In this document: positions 41,430-52,600 of the stretch, in pieces | Numbering within the stretch: position 1 is the first letter of the stretch | How the letters are laid out: each line of letters begins with the position of its first letter | Assembly: GCF_963678635.1 (NCBI RefSeq) | Contig: NC_087063.1 | Coordinates: 51,347,220 to 51,411,219, forward strand | Length of the DNA stretch: 64,000 nucleotides | DNA from: Symsagittifera roscoffensis | Taxonomy: Eukaryota; Xenacoelomorpha; Acoela; Convolutidae | Reading direction: 5' to 3' | Made by a program: the position numbers and the translations under genes | The notes under the pieces: generated by a model | Told to the model about the DNA's origin: nothing | Seen by the model: only the letters and a program-made list of their open reading frames with translations | Database searches by the model: none

Positions 41430-41830
41430 TGCGTTCAAAAACTTTAATGCATCTATGAATGCTTCTAGGTTTATATGCACTGTTTGAATTCAATTCAATT
41501 TCATCTGCTGACCTTTAAGAAATTGCGCTCTCGATTTACGAAAGTGTAAAGGTCACGACAAATGTGATGGACTTCTAGTTTCGAAGTGTAATTTAATTTT
41601 CAGATTTTCCAGAGGAAATTAAACTTTACCAATTTATCTAGTTTTTTTTTCACATTGAAATAATTTAATCAGAGAAGTTTCAATCATAAATTGTTCTTGA
41701 AATCCAAAGAGCTGTAAAGCCATATATATTTTTCTCCTAAATGCGGAAGTTAGTATTTATTTTGTTTCCTTGCGTTCATTGACTCTGTTCCAACTTTCTA
41801 TTGTATTTCAGGAAAAGTCTTAAAATTCGT
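41430..41830. repeat. Dispersed 'GTGAAGAC' family, partial copy at 41.4 kb
   Basis: TTGAATTCAATTCAATTTCA, then GGACTTCTAGTTTCGAAGTG, then GATTTTCCAGAGGAAATTAA and GAAATCCAAAGAGCTGTAAA align in order with the 38.3-kb copy. The 5' part is missing. Confidence 0.55.
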
Positions 41831-43079
41831 TCACAATTATTTGATTTTCCGCACTTTGACTTTTGATGTAATTTTAAGCTCAGCTCATTTCCTTTCGTAT
41901 CGACTTCTAGTTTGTGGATTTTAATTTTTAGATTTCTCACCGGAATAAAAACTTTGCCTATTGATCCAGTGTTCTCATATTATAAAGTTAATGAGTTAAT
42001 GTCATCAAAAAAGTGTCAGTTTTTTTCTGTTTCCTAGCGTTCATTGACTGACTCTTTTTCAATCGTCTGGGCCATTTTTAAGCTTAATGATCGAAGTGTT
42101 TGAATTAATGGTTTATCGAAGAACTGATTGATCAATTTTTCATTAATTTTTCTTTCTGATTTATTGCTTTCTACATTGTATACTGCGATATTGGTTAGCG
42201 GAATCTAACACGTCAGCCTCATCTGCGTTATGATGACAATTTTTTCCGATTTCGAAATTATTCAATATTTTGTGTAGTCATCTGGTTGACGAAGAGAGTA
42301 TGATCACTTGAGGTGTTATAACATTAAAGGAAATGAAAACTGAATGGATGTTGATTTCACGTGGTCTTGTTTGCCTTCATGGTGTGACGTAAATGTGCAT
42401 TCCATCTTGTTACCATTGCCCCGAGGCTTCCAGAGAAGAGCATAGAATAAGAAAAAAGCCACGGGACATTCTTAAAAAGGAAGTCTTGTGGCGGAGAGAA
42501 CAACATAGTCTTTCATTTTCCCCTTTTTGTTTCGCTTCATTGTAAACTGAGCTGGAGCCTTTTATTTAATTATTGAGCATAATCAAATGCATTGTATTAG
42601 TCTTTTCCCTAATCGAGGGCTAATCAAATCAAACTTTTACTTTGGGAAGGATATTTGAAAATTATTTAAATACCAAATTACCTCAATTCCATTTATTGAA
42701 TACCTCGGTTTTTGCCGCTCCCCGTCCACAAAAGGTGAGGAAATACTTCATTTTTTGTAACTTTAATCTCAAATGGTTTGCTTGTATCAATTTTTTGTAT
42801 CTAAGATTTCTAGGGACTAAGTTTAGTTGAAAGTTGGTAACTTTTAGATTTCAGCTAGACCATGTCAGAGTTCTTACGTGGCAATAAGAAGGGTTAGCTT
42901 AGTCTATTTCAGGTTCATCGAGGCGAAGAGATTTCTGAAAGTTCCCCAGACTAGGGGCAATGCAGTTGACAGACGATTTTAAGAGGATTAGTTGTACCTT
43001 TTACCAATAAAAGGTGAAATATTTGGAGCCAAGAATCTCAAATGTGTTTCTAACTATCTCAAATGTATTTCTAGCTATG

Positions 43080-43390
43080 ACTTTATTGTTAAGGGAAGGC
43101 GTAGCCTGTTTTCTGATTTTGACTACCTCAAGGAAGCCTGACAAGGTCAAGTGTGGAACCATATTGGAGCCCTTTGAGCCGTGAGTTAGATCCCAAAAAT
43201 ATTCAAAAATTTTCTCATTGTCAAAAAAACGTTTTCTCATTGCCTAGTTTTCCGATATTCAGTACAGTTTTCAAGAAATTTGGTTACACTGGCAATTCAA
43301 TTTTGATTACAATCAATTGAATTCAACTGCAGATTAATTTTTCTCTTAATTACTGGTAGTCAAAAAATTCTGTGCTAATTACACAGCAAC
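43080..43390. repeat. Dispersed repeat shared with 61310-61620
   Basis: TATTGTTAAGGGAAGGCGTA ... CCTCAAGGAAGCCTGACAAG ... TGTGGAACCATATTGGAGCC parallels TATTGACGGGAAGGAACTGG ... CCTCAAGGAAAGCTCC ... GTGGTGCCACATTAAAGCC at 61327-61430. Confidence 0.55.
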
Positions 43391-43403
43391 CGGCTACCCT
43401 TTT

Positions 43404-45115
43404 TGTTCCGACTTTCGTAGCAAAAGTAACGGAATATTTGTGCTCGGTGTGGGTTTTTTTTTCTTCAGACAAATTTCGACTTTTTAACTAGCCATTTTTG
43501 ACGGAATTTTTTTCATATCATTCGAAAGGTATTGATGTCCTAAGCTTAAATTTGAAAAGATATTTCACCTGTGATTATTTTTCGTTAAGTTATGGGGTTT
43601 AAAGATTGCAATTTTGGCCAATTTGGGACAATTAACGCGCGATATATTTCGCGCTATTAACGCTTAAACGGAGATTTAATCCGTGTTAGAAATCGTTCCA
43701 CATTGATTGAAAGATTATTTGCCATAATTGGTTTGTTAGATTGGAGCGAAATTTATCACTTTATACTTTGTATGGCATGTGGGGGGAGATGATTTTTACA
43801 ATAAAACCTCAAATTAAAAACAAATTCATTTTATTGTTCCGACTTTCGTAACGAAAGTAACGGAATATTTGTGCTCGGGGTGGGTTTTTTTTCTTCAGAC
43901 AAATTTCGACTTTTTAACTAGCCATTTTTGTCGGAGTTTTTTTAATATCATTCGAAAGCTATTGTTGTCCTGAACTGAAATTGAAAAGATATTTCACCTG
44001 TGATTATTTTTGGTAAAGTTATGGGGGTTTAAAGATTGCTTTTTTGGCCAATTCGGGACAATTAACGCGCGATATATTTCGCGCTATTAAAGCTTAAGCG
44101 GAGATTTAATCCGTGTTAGAAATCGTTCCTCATTGGTTGAAAGAAGCTGATTTGCCATAACTGGTTTGTTACTAGGAGCGAAATCTTTCACTTTGTACTT
44201 TGTATGGCATGTGGGGGGAGATGATTTTTCCAAAAAAACCTCAAATTAAAAACAAATTCATTTTATTGTTCCGACTTTCGTAACGAAAGTGACGGAATAT
44301 TTGTGCTCGGGGTGGGTTTTTTTTCTTCAGACAAATTTCGACTTTTTAACTAGCCATTTTTGTCGGAGTTTTTTAATATCATTCGAAAGCTATTGTTGTC
44401 CTGAACTGAAGTTGAAAAGATATTTCACCTGTGATTATTTTTGGTAAAGTTATGGGGGTTTAAAGATTGCTTTTTTGGCCAATTCGGGACAATTAACGCG
44501 CGATATATTTCGCGCTATTAAAGCTTAAGCGGAGATTAAATCCGTGTTAGAAATCGTTCCTCATTGGTTGAAAGAAGCTTATTTGCCATAACTGGTTTGT
44601 TACTAGGAGCGAAATCTATCACTTTGTACTTTGTATGGCATGTGGGGGGAGATGATTTTTTTAAAAAACCTCAAATTAAAAATAAATTCATTTTATTGTT
44701 CCGGCTTTCGTGACGAAAGTAACGGAATATTTGTGCTCGGGTGGGTTTTTTTCTTCAGACAAGTTTCGACTTTTTAACTAGCTATTTTTGACGGCGTTTT
44801 TGAATATCATTCGAAAGCTATTGTTGTCCTGAACTGAAATTGAAAAGATATTTCACCTGTGATTATTTTTGGTAAAGTTATGGAGGTTTAAAGATTGCTT
44901 TTTGGCCAATTCGGGACAATTAACGCGCGATATATTTCGCGCTATTAACGCGTAAGCGAGATTAAACCCCCCTGAGAAATCGTTCCAAATTGGTTCAAGG
45001 AAGCTTATATGCCTAATTGATTGGTTAATAGGAGTAAAATCTACCACTTTGTACTTAATATGACGTGTGGGGGATGTTTTCACAAAAAATCTGAAATTTT
45101 TTAAAAATTTTTATT
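43404..45115. repeat. Tandem array of four 431-bp units
   Basis: Units start TGTTCCGACTTTCG at 43404, 43835 and 44267, and TGTTCCGGCTTTCG at 44697 (spacings 431, 432, 430; the last unit is about 418 bp and more worn). Units 2 and 3 are nearly identical. Each unit has the inverted repeat ACTTTCGTAACGAAAGT at its start, a GCGCGATATATTTCGCGC hairpin in the middle, and CGGAGATTTAATCCG, so the units are rich in small stems. The TGTTCCGAC start resembles one end of the GGAACATTCTGTGC family. Confidence 0.93.
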
Positions 45116-45130
45116 TATTTACATTTAAAT

Positions 45131-45288
45131 TTTTCATGTTATCCTTGCTCCACAGATCTTTAAAGGCAGTCGGAACATTCAGGGCTTCACCCTGATATGA
45201 GCAGTCTTGTTATTTTTTATATTATATTTTTTTTCATGTTAATACTGCTCCATAGACCTTAAAAGGCAGTCGGAACATTCAGGGCTTC
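45131..45288. repeat. Direct repeat pair of 58 bp
   Basis: TTTTCATGTT...GGCAGTCGGAACATTCAGGG occurs at 45131-45188 and again at 45231-45288, exactly 100 bp apart. GTCGGAACA is the reverse complement of the TGTTCCGAC start of the neighbouring array. Confidence 0.8.
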
Positions 45289-45351
45289 TAAATACTGACC
45301 AGTATGAATACGCGGCTGTCTAAATACTGGCTGCACTCCAGCCTAACACTA

Positions 45352-45613
45352 CGGTGGGTATTCACGAGTACCAAAATGATAAATCAGTCCCATTTGTACC
45401 AAAATAAAAAATCAATCGCGTTAGTACCAAAAATATTCAATTGGCCTAAGACTATTAAGTACTGTTCTTCTGTTTGAACAGTAGGAAATTAATGTAATAA
45501 TTCGTTGGCTCACAATTCGACCAATCAGAAATCGAGTTGAATTATTTTGGTACAAATGGGACCGATTTTTCATTTTGGTACAAATGACCGTTGGTACAAA
45601 TGGGACGTCACCG
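45352..45613. mobile_element. Small MITE with perfect 8-bp target duplication
   Basis: The element runs from CGGTGGGTATTC to GACGTCACCG and is flanked on both sides by TAACACTA (45344-45351 and 45614-45621). Inside, GTCCCATTTGTACCAAAAT-type sequence occurs in inverted orientation near both ends. At 262 bp with no open frame it is non-autonomous. The superfamily is open: an 8-bp duplication fits hAT or P-like elements. Confidence 0.85.
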
Positions 45614-45879
45614 TAACACTACTATTGTTTTTTTTTTCATATAATATTTATACATTGTCGTCTGTTTAAAGTTTTTTAAAATTCTTAATATTATACTCTC
45701 TCATTTTTCTTTCAGTTAGCTCGGTTTCTAGTAAGGTAAGAAGCACACAATTCGACCGTTTTTGTTTTCTTTTGAATGTTCATTAGCTCACACAGTTGTG
45801 TCCTGCCCTAATCAATATCAGTTCAGCCAAGTCCGCGCCAATATTTCATTTGAATTAAAATGTGATTATCAGCATTCCC

Positions 45880-46639
45880 AGGACATTGCACCCGCACTCT
45901 TACATAGCAAAATAAGACAGGCCCGAAAGTAGACGCCGTGAGCCAATCAGAATCAAGAAAAAAAGCATTTCGTGCGCTTGCTACTTAATCACGTCTCTAC
46001 TTTTTGACCCGCGCTGCCACGCGCACGTCGTGCATGACAGCTCAGCACTAAGATTTCGGAAAACTTTTAGATTACCCATGCGCTGTTGTTTTAGAGCATT
46101 AAAGGGTGTTGTAACTTAATGTAACCCGATTTTTAAAACCCAATTTTGGAAGGCAAGGCTTTCATAATTTTTTACTAATTCTTGATATCATTTACAGAAG
46201 ATCACAACCTAAATTTGTTTTTGAACTTTGAACCCTCTCTTATTTGTTCACGGCTTATACTTCTCCACGCTTAACCATTGCGCTGATTCCCAAATTAGGT
46301 CCACCAAAATGGCGGTATTATCTATCAGGTAGCCTTATCTTTGTTTGTTAGCGATCTTCTTTTCTGACTAACTTAGTCAATCAATCGGGGTCAAGCTTTA
46401 ATATTTTCGGCCATCATTTCTTGAAGTGGAGATTAATAAGATCTTGTTTTCTTCTGTCACGATTTTCTTAATTGTTTGTATTTAATGAGATTCACTTTAT
46501 CTAATCTAAAGTAAAATCTGTTTGATTGCTTTATGTGGAGCAGAAATTACTAAACTCGTTTTTAGCAGAAGTTTATCTTTAAAACTTCCTATTTCATTTT
46601 CAGACTTTTGGATTTTGTGTTTGACACTGCTTCTTAACT
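45880..46639 (+). promoter_or_regulatory. Probable promoter and 5' UTR region of the first transporter gene
   Basis: The local GC content rises at 45985-46050 (ACCCGCGCTGCCACGCGCAC). A CCAAT box (GAGCCAATCAG) sits at about 45940-45950. A good 3' splice site (CATTTTCAG, ending at 46602) 38 bp before the start codon indicates a 5' UTR intron or trans-splicing. The transcription start is not defined. Confidence 0.35.
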
Positions 46640-47039
46640 ATGACCGAAGCTGCTATTAAGCCGAAACGGGTCGCTGAAGGTGACAATGAAAGTGGAAAAG
46701 TGAAACTGGAGCGAACAGTGGGCTTAGTGAGCGGGATTGGCCTGACGATGGGAACCATGATTGGATCTGGAATCTTCGCAACGGCTCCTGGTGTTGTAAA
46801 AGACAGCGGAAGTATCGGGCTCAGTTTGCTCATTTGGCTGCTATGTGGTGTGATTGCTCTTTTTGGCGCAATAAGCTACTGTGAATTGTGTACTATGATA
46901 ACAAAATCAGGAGGCGAGTATCAGTATCTCTATGAGGCTTTCGGACCCATTCCGGCCTTCTTGTTTTGTTGGACTGCAGTCGTGGTTTTGCGACCAGCTA
47001 CTGTTGCCGCAATTGCGTTGACGTTCTCTACATACTTGG
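46640..47039 (+). CDS. SLC7A9-like: Transporter 1 exon 1
   Basis: This has 133 codons plus one base. The donor fixed by reading frame is G|GTTGGT, a weak site. The better-looking GTAATT 4 bp downstream would break the frame. Confidence 0.85.
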
Positions 47040-49648
47040 GTTGGTAATTTTAACCGAATTTTTGCGCAGTAAAAGTTTGTACTAATTTCAATTTTTCATA
47101 GTGATAGAATAGTGTTTGAACAAAAATTATATAACGTGGTTTTGTTTTGGATTTCTCTTCTAATTGCGAGAGTCGACTGTTGTTATGTACCGTTTACTTA
47201 GCAACTGAGTAAATTGGCTAGCATTTAATGGCATTTTGCGGTAGCTGTATATGCCTTCGGAATCCGACGACATTTAGTTGTAGTATTGAAATATTTCCAT
47301 GTTCCTACCATTTCATAAAGTGAAGGAAGGAACTATGCATAATTATGTGGTTTTTTTCCACCCGGTTGTGACTACCTCCAAGAATGATTTGAATTTCAGT
47401 TTAAAAAATCAAAAGTTTGTCTCAGTGTCTTGATAAATTGGTCCATATTGTGTTTGTCAGACCAACTTTCACGAAATATGTTCAATTTTGATGACGCACA
47501 GTTTACTTCTACTACAACTGTTTTTTTTTCAGATATGCTTATCTTACCTTTAGCTGGTTTAGCCTAATTTGATTGCTTTGTACTCAAAAGAAAAAATAAC
47601 CAACAAGAAGAAAAGTAATTTTCTTCTTAACTTTGATTTTTCCCTTATTTTTAAATGTTTTTGACTTAATGATATTGCTAGATCATTCTGCAACCTGAAC
47701 AGTAACCGCTTGTCCTTGTTACCCTTGCTATAGTCAAGGGCGTTGCAATTGGGTACTACAGTTGCGGGATATAGAAAATGAAACGAGGAAACTTGAATTT
47801 TCAAGCGATGGAATATGGACGTTTTTTCAATTTGCTGCCGTTTTTTCTGCCGTTACTAGAGATTCACGGTTGAGTTTTTGACATATGACAAATGAAACTG
47901 TTTTGAGAGTATAGCTGGATAAAAATCGTGAAAGTTTGTTTTCAAGGCGAATTCATTTAGTTAGAGGGCGTCAGAGAGGTGTTCTTAGTGCCAAAAAACC
48001 GTAAACAGCGGAAACCGTAAACAGAGTATTCTGATAAACAATTCATCCAACATATGTTATACTTTTAGCCGTGAATCTCTGGTAATTGTAGAGTACACAG
48101 CAGAAACGTGAAAAAACAGTTATTTTCATCGCCTGAAAACTAAAACTTGCTGTTTCTGTCCCGTGACTAGTTGAATTTCAAACGTGTTCACAGTCAAAGC
48201 TCTTCCCCTGGATGACTGTAACTTGGGAGAGTGGCCTTTGAAGCTGTTCGCAATAGCAGTCATCCTCACCATCGCATTCGTCAATGTCATGAGTTCCTCA
48301 TGGGCCGCCAAGGTGCAGAACTTCTTCACTGGTGCCAAACTGCTAGCTATTGTGTTCATTGTCATCATTGGCTTCATCGAAATATTCTCCGGACATACTG
48401 ACATTCTGGGTAAGTTGAATTGAAAAAAGTTTTTGGCAAACCAGCAAAATACCCAATATTTCTTACTAGTAGATATAACAAATTTGAAACTTCCCATTTT
48501 TCTGGTTCCAGTTGCATTTTGCTGGCGTTGGATAAGTTTGGGCAACCTTTTTTTGCTAGAGATAAAAATGAAACTAAAGTTCGCTGGAAATTCAAAAATT
48601 GAGTTTGACATAGATCCTCTTATAGTCTTATCACTGACTTGAAAAATTAATGCTAATGGCTTCCAACTAATTTTTTTTTACCAACTACTTTATTTTGCAT
48701 TAAGCAATCTATCATCAGAATAGTAGCTGCTCGAATTTTTTAGCTACTGGATTCGAAGGCAGCGAGTACAACCCATTCAAGCTTGGAATTGCTTTCTACA
48801 GCGGCCTGTGGGCATACGACAGCTGGAACACCGCTACCTACATCACCGAAGAAATCAAGAACCCACAGAAAAACCTCCCGAGAGCTTTGTTGATTGGAAT
48901 CCCTCTAGTCACCATTTGCTACCTTTTAACCAACATTGCATATTTCTCAGTGATCAGCAAAAGTGAGATCGTACACACCCAAGCAGTGGCTATTCTGCTA
49001 GGCGAAAAGACTATCCCGGAGTATTTCATTTGGGTGATCCCATTGGCTGTGTGCTTCTCGACCTTCGGCGCAACGAACGGATGCTTGTTTGCAGCTTCTC
49101 GACTCACCTTCGCAGCCGCGCGTGAAGGTCATCTGATGACTATTCTATCGTACTGCAACGTCACACGAAAAACACCCTCGGTCGCGATCTTTTTTCTAAC
49201 CGGTCTTTCGTGTATCTACGTTCTACCCAGTGATTTCACAACTTTGGTCAACTATTTCAGTTTCTCTGCTTGGATCTTCTACGGTCTGACAGTCTTCAGT
49301 GTGCTCTTCATGCGGTTCACTCAGCCTGATAGACTTAGACCAATCAAGGTCCCGTTGATCATTCCGATAATCTTCGTTATCATTGCAGCGTATCTAGTCG
49401 TCGCGCCGATCATAAACAAACCAGAATGGCCCTACCTGTACGCAGCTATCTTCATCTTTTCGGGACTTCCAGTGTACTATCTGCCATTTGTTTATTTCAA
49501 GTTGCGTCAGCCGAAATTCTTGGAAAAGGTCATCACATTTCTGCAATATGTGCTCAATGTTTCTCCACCGGCAGACGCGACCGATGAGAATGAAATTGAT
49601 GGAAATGCAGTGGAGATGGATGAGAAACCGAATGAGCAGGAAGCATAA
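46640..49648 (+). CDS. SLC7A9-like: b(0,+)-type amino acid transporter light chain, paralogue 1 (spliced)
   Basis: Three exons (46640-47039, 48194-48409, 48744-49648) join in frame to 506 residues, a normal SLC7 light-chain length. Hallmarks: GIGLTMGTMIGSGIFATAPG (TM1 substrate loop), AISYCELCTMITKSGGEYQY, AFGPIPAFLFCWTA, AFYSGLWAYDSWNTATYITE, IKNPQKNLPRALLIGIPLV, STFGATNGCLFAASRLTFAA, VNYFSFSAWIFYGLTV and RPIKVPLIIP. The GLWAYD-W and ITKSGGEY patterns fit b(0,+)AT/SLC7A9 best within the family. A Cys in the TM3-TM4 loop (LPLDDCNLGEW) is where family members form the disulphide to an SLC3 heavy chain. About 12 hydrophobic segments are expected. An in-frame TGA 18 nt upstream supports the ATG. 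The role would be plasma-membrane exchange of neutral/cationic amino acids or cystine; the exact substrate is inferred from family. Confidence 0.93.
48194..48409 (+). CDS. SLC7A9-like: Transporter 1 exon 2
   Basis: The acceptor is GTTCACAG and the donor GTAAGT, phase 1 on both sides. It encodes the loop with the linking Cys and the FVNVMSSSWAAKVQNFFTGA helix region. Confidence 0.92.
48744..49648 (+). CDS. SLC7A9-like: Transporter 1 exon 3 (terminal)
   Basis: The acceptor is AATTTTTTAG. It is a single 905-bp exon covering TM6 to the C-terminus; the second paralogue has an extra intron inside this region. The tail is acidic (DATDENEIDGNAVEMDEKPN). Confidence 0.93.
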
Positions 49649-52600
49649 AAATGCACTGCAATATATTTAAAAGAATTCTCCTCATTTTTATTTTTATCTA
49701 CAATCTTCGTCTACTTTGCTTTGCTTATGATGGCTTTGAAAGATGATTGAATGTTTAGCAATGTTTTTGATATCGCGTTGTCGACCTCTTCTTTTGTATT
49801 ATCCACAATGCTGAGCGCATTTTTGTAGTTTTGGTGTTATTGGTGGTTTATGAGTTTCTGTTATTCAGATATAAGATTTGTTTGAACCAGGACTATCTAA
49901 ATTTTTAACGCATCTCTACAAGAAGTGCTTAGTGGTTTTCTTGCCACCTTTTCTAAAACTAATGTTTCTGTTAGCATCCATCTATTTGTGTGAGACTCCA
50001 GTTTGAGGGTAAATGTTATGAGTTCCAAAAGTAAAGGAGTTTTTTTCAAGTCGGAAGAGTGCGCCCATGTTGACCATGCGTCGTATTATTAATGCTACGT
50101 AAAAGTCATAGAACTTGCCGGCATGAAACAGTTAAAATAACGCATTTTCTTAATTGGTCGTAGTCGGACATGTGGTGTTTGCGTCTATTCATTGTTAAAA
50201 CGAAACAAATGCTTTATGTTTTTTATAGAGGGTAATGTTAAACTGAAACCATCATTAGGAACAACGCTTTAGATCCTGTAAAATAAATGCAAGTCAGAAT
50301 GCGTTATGGACGCAATGTTTTTTTTATATCGATCGCCATGTTAGAAATTCTTGTCAGCTAAGCTCTCTCAATTTTTTACCATAACTTTCTGAATCTGGAA
50401 TACTGAAAAATTTTTCGATGACAAAAATTCAGACAAAATCGACTCAGTTCAACTTTAGACAGTACCGGCGTTTTTTTGCCTGAATGATTTCTGGAGCCTT
50501 TACGCTTCTAAGATGAGCGAACGGAAAGCAACAACCGTCTCCTGATTTGTTTTTCGTAAAATTGCCTCAATCATGCTTGAGAGCTACGCAAATTTGTTCT
50601 GAAAGGCTGTCCAAATGCGTTAGAGAAACTGAAATTAACTTAGAAGGTTATGAACTTCAGGACAAAATTAGAACTAAAGAGGGTTATGTTTTGCTTCACT
50701 TTGCCCTAAAGTTTTAACACGATCTTGGAATAAGATACCTCGCCTCGAAAAAATTCATCAGAAAAAAATTCATCGACAGAGTTACTGGGTGACACCCTTC
50801 GTCAACGTCAACATCCGCCACCGAAAAGCCGCGATAACTCAATACTAAGAAAAGTTTTACAAGCTGATCGTCAAGACAGCAATTGGGAAGATATTGGAGT
50901 CTAAGTTAGCAAGTTGGAGGTATTAAAGGTTGAGAGGAATTTTCCTCAAAAATTAGCTCTGAACTCAATGAAAAGTTTTCAAATTATTAAAAGTCATTCA
51001 GCCACAGTCAGCTTTTCAGAAAAGATTGTTGGGCGGCGCGACCATCTTAAGTTTGGTTAAGCCTTTCATGTTTCAATTACCAAAATTTGATGCCGAATCT
51101 AAACCTGGAACTGCTGTGCTTCGAAAAGTGATCGTTTAATTTACGATATAAAAACTGATGACGTCTACCGCGACTTAACGAAAACAAAGCCGAGTTCGAT
51201 TTCAGTAATAACGATTAGGGCAGTTCCCTTGCAATACAATTAAAAGTTTGAGGACGAGTGACGGCAAGACGTTCAGAGAATTCATACACCTTAAACTGAA
51301 CTTGGTGAGTGAAATTTCCTACTTAAGACCCCCTTCCACCGGTTTTATAAGAAAAAACCAACGCCACCACTATCTGGTCCCCACTTTATTACAATGAACT
51401 AGAGGCATGTAGCTGATTTATTCATTATTATACACTTGCATAAACGTTGAATTAACTGAAAGCTTTTGTATGCTTAGAACCTTGCTCTTTTCCAGATCAT
51501 CATTACGTGTCTTTAAATGTTTTGGAGTCTTACAACATTGATCTTTGACGACAAAACAATAAATTTTTGGTTTCAACTCTCGCTTGCAAGTCAATTGGAA
51601 AAATATATTACATTTGTCTGTGTTTACGTAACGAACAAAATTTCAGCGGAAAACGGAGTGCACGGTGGTAATTAGTTCAATTTTTTAGGGACAAATTTGC
51701 TCACTGGGAAAGACAGAGATGAGAGCATACAATTACAATATAGTTTCAAACATTAATGGCATTAACTTTCTATGATTCGAGACGATTTCTTTTTTCGAAT
51801 GGATATATTTAAGTAAAACCATCTTTACAAAATATACATTGGACCCCGAGTGGGCCAAAGCATACGATGACACTGATCATAGCTCACCCGAATTTTAATA
51901 ACCGGTATCGGGATTTCTGCAGTGGGGCTCCTCAGAAAGAGAGCTACAAAAAGAAGCTTCTGAGCTTCGCCTATAATCAATCCTTACATTTTAAAGGAAG
52001 CTTCAGAAAAAAGACATTTTAAAACCTTGCATAGCAAACTAAATATAATTGAAAAAAATTTCGTAAATATTTACTATTCTTTTCAAAATTTTGGTTCAAG
52101 TTCGGTGTAGTTTCTCAATTTTACCAATAATAAACACTGATTTGGCATAAGTAGATTCAATCGATCAAGCTAGTTTAAAAAACCATTTAATATCAAACTT
52201 TTATTGGTTCCAATTTATTTCGGAAAGAACAGTTTATTTCGGTTTTGCAGTACGTGGGGACGTCCACATTGAGACCGACTCCTAATGATCCGGTACAGGA
52301 TACAGTAGTAGTACTATTATACTTGTAAAAATTCGACCACCTTTAAAAAGCGTAAGAAGAAACAACATCAGCTGCAGTTTGTTATTGAATCTATCTAGGA
52401 ATGAGTGAAAGCGATGGTTTAAAAGTTGATGGAACATATCACTGCATCAAATCCTATGGTGTGTCACCTAAAGCTCTGTGTCACTCTAAAAAAATGCGAT
52501 TTAATTGAAATATTTAACTTTGTTTTCCCATTCTGGTATGTGCTTTGAGGTCTTTGTAAATTGATTTCTTTGTTCTTCTATTTCTGCCATGCTTCTTATA

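Larger units (their letters stand above)
40921..43079. other. Intergenic stretch with SINE head and dispersed repeats
   Basis: This holds a tRNA-like head (41061-41140), a GTGAAGAC-family copy (about 41430-41830) and a second partial copy (about 41820-42070). From 42070 to 43079 I see no gene and no clear repeat. Confidence 0.5.

Noticed and set aside
46310-46340. Alternative first coding exon of transporter 1 (ATGGCGGTATTATC before a GTAGCC donor)
   Set aside because: Joined to the acceptor at 46602 it reaches a stop before the main ATG; at most it is a short upstream frame.
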